Shown here: piece after piece, positions 54,758-61,647 of the stretch | Layout: the number at the start of each line of letters is the position of its first letter | How positions within the stretch are numbered: the first letter of the stretch is position 1 | Assembly: GCA_963697805.1 (NCBI GenBank) | Contig: CAVOPB010000002.1 | Location: 434,001 to 498,000 of the forward strand | Source of the DNA: VRUE01 sp963697805 | Lineage (GTDB): Bacteria > Actinomycetota > Thermoleophilia > Solirubrobacterales > 70-9 | Direction: 5' to 3' | Length of the DNA stretch: 64,000 bases | Translations under genes and position numbers: made by a program | Notes under the pieces: generated by a model | The model's database searches: none | The model's input: only the letters and a program-made list of their open reading frames with translations | What the model was told of the DNA's origin: nothing

Positions 54758-55954
54758 TCAGAGGAATGCCCGGCCGTCGCCGCGGTAGGTCGGGACCTCG
54801 TCGACCACGCGGCCACCCTCGACAAGGTGTAGCGAGTCGAAACGCTCGCAGAGCTCGCCGGCCTTGGCGTGGCGTAGGTAGACGCGATCACCGATCTGCA
54901 GATCGGCCGCGCCGGGCCCCAGCAGCGGCGTCTGCACCTCCCCGGCGCCCTCCTCGGCGTCGAGCTCGAGGCCGGGCGGCAGCCACGGGGACGGCAGCCG
55001 GGCCGCATCGCCGCTGCCCGAGGCGAGGTAGCCGCCCCCGAGCGCGGTGGCGACCCGGGGTGAGGGCTTGCGGACGATCGGCAGCGCGAACCCCGCCGCC
55101 GGGGTCAGCGTGAAGCGGCTGTAGTGGTCGAACAGGGCGGGGGCGTAGAAGCCGGACCCGGCGGTGACCTCGGTCACCGCGTCCTCGGCCGCGGTCAGCT
55201 CGAGGCTCCCGGTGCCGCCGCCGTTGACGATCTCGAGCTCGGCGAACTCGCCGATCGCGGCGACGATCGCCCCCCGCCGCTCGGCGATCTCGGCGGCCGA
55301 GCGCCGCTGCATGAACCGGATTGCCGCCCCGCGCAGGCGCCGGCCCGGCGGCTCGTCGCCGACGCCGGAGATCTGGCCCTCGTAGGCCATCAGGGCGGCG
55401 AGCCGGAGCTGGGGCCGCCCCTCGATCTCGCGCGCCAGGGCGACCGCCTGCTCGACGACGTGCACCGGGGAGCGCTTCGGGCCGGCCTTGACCCGCCCCC
55501 CGAGCGCCCACCAGCTCGCGTCGATATCGATGCAGACCCGGACCGGAGCGGCCCCGGTGCCGAGCACCGACTCGATCGCGTCGAGGTGCTCGACGCAGTC
55601 GACCATCACGATCGGCGCCCCCTCCGGGTTGGCGGCGGAACGCAGCGCCAGCTCGCCGAGGGCGCCGGTGTCGGCGGTCGGGTAGGCGAGCAGCAGGTCC
55701 TCGTAACCCTGCTCGGCGAGCCACAGCGTCTCCGGCAGGGTGAAGGTCATCAGCCCGGCGAAGCGCTCGTCGCGGTCGAGGATTCGATCGAGCAGGGCGC
55801 GGCAGCGGATCGACTTGCTCGCGACCCTCACCGGCTTCGGCTCGGCCCGCCCCAGCATCTCTTCCGCGTTCGACCACATCGGGTCGAGGTCGACGAACGC
55901 GAACGGCGCCTCCACCTCGGCGAAAATCGACTCGTACTCGGAGTGGTCCGCCAT
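54758..55954 (-). CDS. PLP-dependent amino-acid aldolase/deaminase, alanine-racemase fold
   Basis: A 398-residue enzyme. AFVDLDPMWSNAEEML and VRVASKSIRC, with the PLP lysine near residue 47, belong to the fold type III (alanine racemase N-terminal) group that includes D-threonine aldolase and D-serine dehydratase. NGGGTGSLE near 245-253 binds the PLP phosphate, and the C-terminal beta domain has DRVYLRHAKAGELCERF with the metal-ligand His and Cys of that subgroup. Predicted to act on a D-amino acid; which one is unknown. Convergent with the lactone oxidase. Confidence 0.82.
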   Translation of the reverse strand: MADHSEYESIFAEVEAPFAFVDLDPMWSNAEEMLGRAEPKPVRVASKSIRCRALLDRILDRDERFAGLMTFTLPETLWLAEQGYEDLLLAYPTADTGALGELALRSAANPEGAPIVMVDCVEHLDAIESVLGTGAAPVRVCIDIDASWWALGGRVKAGPKRSPVHVVEQAVALAREIEGRPQLRLAALMAYEGQISGVGDEPPGRRLRGAAIRFMQRRSAAEIAERRGAIVAAIGEFAELEIVNGGGTGSLELTAAEDAVTEVTAGSGFYAPALFDHYSRFTLTPAAGFALPIVRKPSPRVATALGGGYLASGSGDAARLPSPWLPPGLELDAEEGAGEVQTPLLGPGAADLQIGDRVYLRHAKAGELCERFDSLHLVEGGRVVDEVPTYRGDGRAFL

Positions 55955-56020
55955 CGAGCCACGAGCCTAGCCCGCCGGCGCGGACGTCGGGGGGGAGGCG
56001 GCGATATCGTTCTCCCTCCC

Positions 56021-56109
56021 GGAGAGGTGGCCGAGTGGCTGAAGGCACTCGCCTGCTAAGCGAGTAGGGGGCGCAAGCTCTCTCGAGGGTTCGAATCCCT
56101 CCCTCTCCG
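56021..56109 (+). tRNA. tRNA-Ser (GCT anticodon)
   Basis: Eighty-nine bases. GGAGAGG/CCTCTCC acceptor stem with discriminator G, anticodon loop CTGCTAA (GCT), long variable arm around GGGGGCGCAAGCTCTCTC, and T loop GGTTCGAATCC. No encoded CCA. Second serine tRNA in 4 kb, on the opposite strand from the first. Confidence 0.95.
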
Positions 56110-56117
56110 CTCCGGGC

Positions 56118-57554
56118 CTAGCCCAGGCGCGAGCGGACCACGACCCTGGCCCCGTCGGCGGGGATCATCGTCACGTTGCGGTGCCGTGCCCGCTCGGGCT
56201 CGGGGTCCTCCGCCTCGAGGTCGAGGCGCCGCGCCATCATCTCCAGCACCACCCGCTGCTCGGCCATCGCCAATGTCGCGCCGAGGCAGCGCCGGGTCCC
56301 GCCGCCGAACGGGATCCACTCGTAGGTGCCGGGCTTGTGGTCGATCCAGCGCTCGGGCCGGAACTCGAACGGCTCCGGGTAGAGGTCCTCACGGTGGTGG
56401 AGGAGGAGGATGCTGACGAGGATCGGGGTGTCGGCCTGAACCGCGTGGGGGCCGAGCCGCCAGGGCGCCTTCACCCGCCGGCCGACGACCGGCACGACCG
56501 GGCGCGAGCGCATCGTCTCGACGATCGTCGCCTCGACCTGCTCGGCCCCGTCCCCGGACCCGGAGCGGACCGCGTCGCGCAGCCGATCGTGGGCGGCGGG
56601 ATTGCGGACCAGGCGCTCCCAGGCCCAGGCGAGGGAGTTGGCGGTCGTCTCGTGGCCGGCGAGAACCAGGGTCAGGAGCTCGTCGCGCACCTCGCGGTCG
56701 CTCAGCTCCTCGCCGTCCTCGGTCCTCGCCAGCAGCAGCTGGGAGAGGATGTCGCGCCGCTCGCCGAGGTCCACGGATGCGCGGCGGCGGGCGATCACCG
56801 CGTACGTGGGCCGGTCGAGGAACTCGAGCCCGACCCGGGTAAGGCCCACCGCCTCGTCGCGGAAGAGGTTCATCAGCTCGCCGATCTGCGCCGCCGGCGT
56901 GGTCGAGACCGCCACCATGCGCTTCGTCGCGAATCGCAGCCAGTACTCGGGGGTGTCACGACGCGGGATTCCCTCGATCCCGAAGATCCCGGACATGATC
57001 ACGTCGAGGGTGATCGCCTGCATCCGCGGCGCCAGCGCGAACGGGCGGCCCACCGGCCAGCCCTCGATCTCGCGCTCTGCGGCCGTGGCGATCGACCGGG
57101 TGTAGCGCTCGATCGCCTCGCCGTGGAAGTGGGGTAGCAGCAGCTTGCGCTGGCGCATGTGGCGCGGTTCGAGCGCGGTCAGCACCGAGTTGCGACCGAC
57201 GATCGGCGCCAGCGGCGACTCGGCTGCCAGCGACGGCGCCAGCGCCGGTTTCGCGGTGAAGAGCGAGCGGACATGATCGGGGTGGCTGACGATCACCAGC
57301 CCGCCCGGCATCGCGGTCCGCATCCTGAAGGTCTCACCGAGCCGGCGGCGGGCGCCGAAAACGAACTGGATCTGGCGCTGGTTGAAGCGCAGGATCTGGG
57401 ACGCGGGGTGGAGGTCGATGACCGGGGGCGGGCTGAGCTTCGCCTGCTCCTCGCTCGAGATCGGCCCCGCGGGCGAGGCCGGCGCTTCGCCGACCAGGCC
57501 GTCCGGGGCCGACTCGGGGGCCGAGGCGAGCGCTGATCGCGGGGGAGAGGTCAT
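56118..57554 (-). CDS. cytochrome P450
   Basis: A 478-residue haem monooxygenase. The I-helix oxygen-binding AGHETTANSLAWA is near residue 295, the K-helix E-x-x-R in VETMRSRP near 345, and the haem loop FGGGTRRCLGA with the thiolate Cys near 417. The I-helix AGHETT and length resemble bacterial CYP102/CYP110-like class E forms. The N-terminus is proline/alanine-rich and has no membrane anchor. Its redox partner is not adjacent. It ends nine bases after tRNA-Ser on the other strand and is divergent from pyruvate kinase. Confidence 0.92.
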   Translation of the reverse strand: MTSPPRSALASAPESAPDGLVGEAPASPAGPISSEEQAKLSPPPVIDLHPASQILRFNQRQIQFVFGARRRLGETFRMRTAMPGGLVIVSHPDHVRSLFTAKPALAPSLAAESPLAPIVGRNSVLTALEPRHMRQRKLLLPHFHGEAIERYTRSIATAAEREIEGWPVGRPFALAPRMQAITLDVIMSGIFGIEGIPRRDTPEYWLRFATKRMVAVSTTPAAQIGELMNLFRDEAVGLTRVGLEFLDRPTYAVIARRRASVDLGERRDILSQLLLARTEDGEELSDREVRDELLTLVLAGHETTANSLAWAWERLVRNPAAHDRLRDAVRSGSGDGAEQVEATIVETMRSRPVVPVVGRRVKAPWRLGPHAVQADTPILVSILLLHHREDLYPEPFEFRPERWIDHKPGTYEWIPFGGGTRRCLGATLAMAEQRVVLEMMARRLDLEAEDPEPERARHRNVTMIPADGARVVVRSRLG

Positions 57555-57619
57555 GGAAGGACAAATGCTACATGGATCGATGTCATCTTTGGCGGGCGTC
57601 GCCGACCATCTACAGTCGT

Positions 57620-59062
57620 ATGACGATGCACGCGGAGCAGCTGAAGCGAGAAGGGCGGCGGACGAAGATCATCGCGACCGTCGGGCCGGCGAGCTGGGAC
57701 CAGCCCGTCCTCGGCCAGCTGATCGAGGCCGGGGCAGACGTCTTCCGGCTCAACTTCTCCCACGCCGACCGCGATCGCCATGCGGCGACGATCGAGTCGA
57801 TCCGGGCCGCCGCCGAGCAGGCCGGCCGCGACGTCGCCGTGCTCGGCGACCTGCCGGGGCAGAAGCTCCGGATCGGCGAGCTGCACAACGACGTCGCCGA
57901 GCTCGAGACAGGGATGCATGTGAAGCTGACCCCCAAGGACATCGAGGGGGACGCCGAGAGGATTCCGGTCGACTGGCCCGGGCTTGCGACCTTGCGCGAG
58001 GATGAGCAGGTCTACCTCGCCGACGGGGCGATCAGACTTCGCGTGTGCGAGCCGGATGAGGCAGATGGGGTGGACTGCGAGGTTGAGGTCGGCGGGACCC
58101 TTTCCTCGCACAAGGGGATGAACGTCCCGGGGGCGACCGCGCAGGCGACGACCGACGGCGACATGGGCTGGGTCGAGTTTGCGGTCGAGCACGGCGTCGA
58201 TCTGCTCGCGGTCTCCTTCGTCTCCACCGCCGCGGATCTGGTTCCGGTCGCCGACCGGGTGCGCTCACTCGGCTCCGACATCCCGCTGATCGCGAAGATC
58301 GAGAAACGGCAGGCCGCCGAGAATTTCGAGGAGATCATCGAGGCGGCGACCGGCGGGATCATGGTCGCCCGTGGCGACCTCGGTATCGAGCTCCCGCTGG
58401 CGGAGGTGCCGCTGGTTCAGAAACGGCTGATCCGCGCCGCCGGGAAGCGCTCGAAGCCGGCGATCACGGCGACCCAGATGCTCGCCTCGATGGTCACCGC
58501 GCGGCGCCCGACCCGGGCCGAGGTGACCGACGTCGCCAATGCGATCTTCGACGGCACCGACGCGGTGATGCTCTCGGAGGAGACCGCGGTCGGCGGCAAC
58601 CCGGTCGAGGCGGTGAGGGTGATGGACAGTATCGCGCGAGCGACCGAGCCCGACCTTCCCTACGGCGATTGGCTGTTCACCCGCACCGACCAGATCGACC
58701 AGGAGGTCGCCGACTCGGTTGCCTGGGGCGCGGTCGGCGCGGTCTATCGACTGGGGCTCGCGGCATTGGTCGTTCCCACCTACAGCGGCCGCACCGCCCG
58801 GCTCGTCTCTGCCCACCGGCCAAATGTCCCGGTGCTCGCGATCTCCCCCCGGATCGAAACCGTGCGCCGTCTCAACGTTCTTTGGGGAATCACAGCCGTT
58901 CAGAGCGATCACGAGACCGAGGTCCGCGCCCTGCTCGACGATTGCGCGGCGCTCGCCGCTAAGCACGGCATCGCCAAATCGGGCGACCGGATCGCGATCA
59001 CCGCCGGACTGCCCGAGCAGGAACTGGGCACGAACTTGTTCGAGGTACACCGGGTCCCATAG
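57620..59062 (+). CDS. pyk: pyruvate kinase
   Basis: The last glycolytic step, phosphoenolpyruvate plus ADP to pyruvate plus ATP. The 480-residue product begins TKIIATVGPASW, has VFRLNFSHADRDRH (substrate loop), IPLIAKIEKRQAAENF with the catalytic Lys, GIMVARGDLGIELP, and ITATQMLASMVTARRPTRAEVTDVANAIFDGTDAVMLSEETAVG, the family signature. The C-terminal regulatory domain is complete. ATG 57620 is chosen; the frame back to 57572 reaches the P450 start region. Confidence 0.95.
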   Translation: MTMHAEQLKREGRRTKIIATVGPASWDQPVLGQLIEAGADVFRLNFSHADRDRHAATIESIRAAAEQAGRDVAVLGDLPGQKLRIGELHNDVAELETGMHVKLTPKDIEGDAERIPVDWPGLATLREDEQVYLADGAIRLRVCEPDEADGVDCEVEVGGTLSSHKGMNVPGATAQATTDGDMGWVEFAVEHGVDLLAVSFVSTAADLVPVADRVRSLGSDIPLIAKIEKRQAAENFEEIIEAATGGIMVARGDLGIELPLAEVPLVQKRLIRAAGKRSKPAITATQMLASMVTARRPTRAEVTDVANAIFDGTDAVMLSEETAVGGNPVEAVRVMDSIARATEPDLPYGDWLFTRTDQIDQEVADSVAWGAVGAVYRLGLAALVVPTYSGRTARLVSAHRPNVPVLAISPRIETVRRLNVLWGITAVQSDHETEVRALLDDCAALAAKHGIAKSGDRIAITAGLPEQELGTNLFEVHRVP

Positions 59063-59071
59063 GCTGGTCTC

Positions 59072-59653
59072 ATGAGCCTGTTCAGACCGCCCTCGCCGTC
59101 AATGGCCGTGGCGATTGCCGCGCTCGTGATCGCGATCGCGGGCACCGCGGTGGCCAGCGTCGGGACGATCAGCGTCCTGACCAAGAACGACAAGAAGCAG
59201 ATCAAGAAGATCGCCGGCAAGGTCGCCGACCAGCGGATCCGCAGCGCGTCGTCGGGCCTCGTCGTCAGGAGTGCCGGCAGCGCCGACACCGCGAAAGTCG
59301 CCGACACCGCGAAAGCCGCCGACAGCGCGAAAGTCGCGGGCACCGCCACCGTCGCCGACAGCGTCTCGAGTCAGCTCTGGGCGATCGTCCATGCCGATGG
59401 CACGCTCCTTCGTGGCAGCCCCGGGATCGTCAGCGCAGGTGCTGAAGAAGCTGGGAAGAACGTGGTCCTCAGTAACCGGGACGTCCAGAATTGCTTCTTC
59501 GTGGCGACGCTCGGCGGCGACAAACCAGGCGAAGGGGTGCGGGGGGAAATCTCCGTCAACCCGATGGAAGGAGAGCCGAACGCCGTCTACGTACGGACTG
59601 GCGAACCCGGTCTGAATGCGGCCAAGCCATTCACCCTCCTGATCAGCTGCTGA
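59072..59653 (+). CDS. secreted or anchored hypothetical protein with Ala-Asp repeats
   Basis: A 193-residue protein of a kind common in this lineage but without a named family. One N-terminal hydrophobic segment (VAIAALVIAIAGTAVASVG) is a signal or anchor; then a charged stretch (KNDKKQIKKIAGKV), then short A-D-T/S-A-K repeats (SADTAKVADTAKAADSAKVAG) expected to form an extended helix, and a C-terminal domain of about 90 residues with two cysteines. ATG 59072 lies 6 nt after TAGGCT (59060-59065), a possible leaderless promoter. Shares one base with the next gene (TGATG). Confidence 0.6.
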   Translation: MSLFRPPSPSMAVAIAALVIAIAGTAVASVGTISVLTKNDKKQIKKIAGKVADQRIRSASSGLVVRSAGSADTAKVADTAKAADSAKVAGTATVADSVSSQLWAIVHADGTLLRGSPGIVSAGAEEAGKNVVLSNRDVQNCFFVATLGGDKPGEGVRGEISVNPMEGEPNAVYVRTGEPGLNAAKPFTLLISC

Positions 59654-60420
59654 TGCGTCTCGAGCGCGGCGACAGCGGCCTCGCGGTGGCGACCTTCGAC
59701 AGCCCGCCGCTCAATCTCTTCGACCGCGCGATGTTCGACTCGCTGCGAGAGACGGTCGACGACCTCGACCACGACCCGCCGCGGGCGCTCCTCTTTCGCG
59801 CCGAGGGTCGCGCCGTCTCCGGCGGCGTCGACGTCCACGAGTTCGAGGGGCTGACGCCGGAGCAGGGCTCGGCGATGTGGGCCGAGCTGCTTGCGGTCGT
59901 CGACAAGGTCGAACTGCTGCCGACCCCGGTCGTGTTCGCGGCCCACGCGCTGACGCTGACCGCGGCGTTCGAGCTGGCGCTGGCATGCGACCTGATCGTC
60001 GCCTCCCGCTCCGCCCAGTTCGGCCTCGTCGAGAGGGTCGTCGGCCTGACCCCCTCGATGGGCGGAACCCAGCGCCTTGCCGAGCGGGCGGGGAGCGGCC
60101 GCGCTCGGCAGCTGGTGATGACCGGCGACCTCTTCGGCGCCGAGGAGCTCGAGCGCTGGAACGTCGTCAACCACGTCTACGACGACGAGGGGTTCGACGA
60201 GCGGGCGCGGGCTCTCGCCGCCGGTCTCGCGGCCGGCCCGACCCGCGCTCACGCGATGACCAAGCACGTCCTGCGCCGCTTCCGCGAGGGCGGGATCCCG
60301 GCCGCCGACGACGCGATCCGCGACGACGCCGGCGAGCTGTTCGCGACCGAGGACCTCAAGGGGGCGGTCCGGACCTTCCTCGAGAAAGGCCCCGGGCACG
60401 CAGAGTTCGAGGGCCGCTAG
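59653..60420 (+). CDS. enoyl-CoA hydratase/isomerase-like protein
   Basis: A 255-residue crotonase-fold protein: VATFDSPPLNLFDRAMFDSL, then VSGGVDVHEFEG (first oxyanion strand), the helix start, and GLTPSMGGTQRLAERAG. It would act on acyl-CoA. At the second oxyanion site the usual glycine-rich GxAxGGG is HALTLTAAFELALACD, so the key backbone glycines are replaced by threonine/alanine; activity may be lost or altered. Start ATG 59653 is fused to the upstream stop (TGATG). Convergent with the GNAT gene, with a four-base overlap. Confidence 0.8.
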   Translation: MRLERGDSGLAVATFDSPPLNLFDRAMFDSLRETVDDLDHDPPRALLFRAEGRAVSGGVDVHEFEGLTPEQGSAMWAELLAVVDKVELLPTPVVFAAHALTLTAAFELALACDLIVASRSAQFGLVERVVGLTPSMGGTQRLAERAGSGRARQLVMTGDLFGAEELERWNVVNHVYDDEGFDERARALAAGLAAGPTRAHAMTKHVLRRFREGGIPAADDAIRDDAGELFATEDLKGAVRTFLEKGPGHAEFEGR

Positions 60421-61007
60421 CCGGACGCCGGTCGGGCCGGCCGCCACATCGTCGAGACGCTGACCGCCTCATCCGGACGGGTGAACTGGCCCACCCGTTC
60501 GAAGCCGAGCCGTTCGTAGCGGTGGTCGTTGGCCGAGTTGCTCGACTCCAGGAATGCGGGCATGCCCTCCGAGTCGATCCGGGCCAGGTTCTCGGCGAGC
60601 AGGCCCATGCCGAGTCCGCTTCCCCTCCGATCGGGACGAATGCCGAGGAGGCTCAGGTAGTAGTGAGGCTCATCGCGGGGGTGGGTTCGCTCGAATCGTT
60701 CGAGCAGCTCAATGACCTCCGCGGCCCGGGGGCCGATGAGATCGGCGAGGACCGACGGCACCCGATCCTCCTCCTCGGCCGTCAGCTCGACGCCTTCCGG
60801 CGGAATCCAGACCGACGCCGCCTCGTAGTCGCCAACGACCCAGACCCACGGGTAGCGAAGTGCGCTGGACAGGTTGAAGCGCCACCAGGCGGCGAGGTTC
60901 TCACGGTCTGGAATAGCCCAGCTCCAGAGCGGGTCATCGGCGAAGGCGGCCGTCAGGGTCCCCGTCACTCCATCGAGATCGTGCTTGGTGGCGACGCGGG
61001 CGGTCAT
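60417..61007 (-). CDS. GNAT family N-acetyltransferase
   Basis: A 196-residue acetyltransferase. The acetyl-CoA pyrophosphate loop is LGIRPDRRGSGLGMGLL (R/Q-x-x-G-x-G/A), preceded by HYYLSLL, the beta-4 strand, and followed by FLESSNSANDHRYERLGFERV. The N-terminal half (WSWAIPDRENLAAWWRFNLSSAL) places it near the puromycin-acetyltransferase-like group common in actinobacteria. The acceptor is unknown. ATG 61007 is preferred to 61037. Confidence 0.85.
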   Translation of the reverse strand: MTARVATKHDLDGVTGTLTAAFADDPLWSWAIPDRENLAAWWRFNLSSALRYPWVWVVGDYEAASVWIPPEGVELTAEEEDRVPSVLADLIGPRAAEVIELLERFERTHPRDEPHYYLSLLGIRPDRRGSGLGMGLLAENLARIDSEGMPAFLESSNSANDHRYERLGFERVGQFTRPDEAVSVSTMWRPARPASG

Positions 61008-61053
61008 GCCTATCGCCGACCCTAACTGAGCCGACACGGCTCAGACAGAAGGG

Positions 61054-61647
61054 CTAGCTCGAGGAGAGCTGCCCGAGCGCCCGCGCGGCAAAGCGAGCGG
61101 CAAGCGCGCAGGGCCCCGTGACGTGGAGGACATTCCCATCGGGGAGGGATGCGACCACCGAGGTCGAGCCGTAGTGCAGGCACCAGCCGGCCCCAGCGCC
61201 AACCACCATCGCTTTGGCCTGGGCCGCTTCACGGCGGAGCCCGGCGATGCTCGTCTGCTCAACCGCCAGCGTCATCTGCGGACCCGAGCCCCGGGGTGCG
61301 TAGATGCAGGTCGGTCCCTGCATGCCGACCGAGGCATCGACGGCACCGCCGAGAATCGCCGAGGCTTCCTCGGAGGAGACCAGGTGACAGGGGTCGGCCG
61401 CGGTGGTGCCGGTCCTGCTCGCCTCGCTCTTTGCGCCGCCGGGAGGGGTCGCGCCGGACCCTGAGTTGGGGCCCGGCCAGACAGGCCTCGGTACCGTCGG
61501 CCTGTTCGAGTCCGAAATCGGATCATGTGAGGGGACGATCTGGGAGTCCCCGCTCCCGGAGCCGGTCTGGCCGGAGCCAGATCCGCATCCCGCGAGGGCG
61601 AATGCCGCGGCTGCGGCGATTGCGGCGAGTGCGAGTCGCTTGATCAT
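61054..61647 (-). CDS. lipoprotein with DUF3558-like domain
   Basis: A 197-residue lipoprotein. MIKRLALAAIAAAAAFALAGC is a lipobox signal, with lipid attachment at the Cys near residue 21. A G/S/P/D-rich linker runs to about residue 85, then a domain with PCHLVSSEEASAILGG and PTCIYAP resembling DUF3558 lipoproteins, whose function is unknown. ATG 61647 overlaps the upstream stop as ATGA, so it is translationally coupled to the FN3/DUF4082 gene and may work with it at the envelope. A longer frame to 61959 is only a shadow of that gene. Confidence 0.8.
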   Translation of the reverse strand: MIKRLALAAIAAAAAFALAGCGSGSGQTGSGSGDSQIVPSHDPISDSNRPTVPRPVWPGPNSGSGATPPGGAKSEASRTGTTAADPCHLVSSEEASAILGGAVDASVGMQGPTCIYAPRGSGPQMTLAVEQTSIAGLRREAAQAKAMVVGAGAGWCLHYGSTSVVASLPDGNVLHVTGPCALAARFAARALGQLSSS

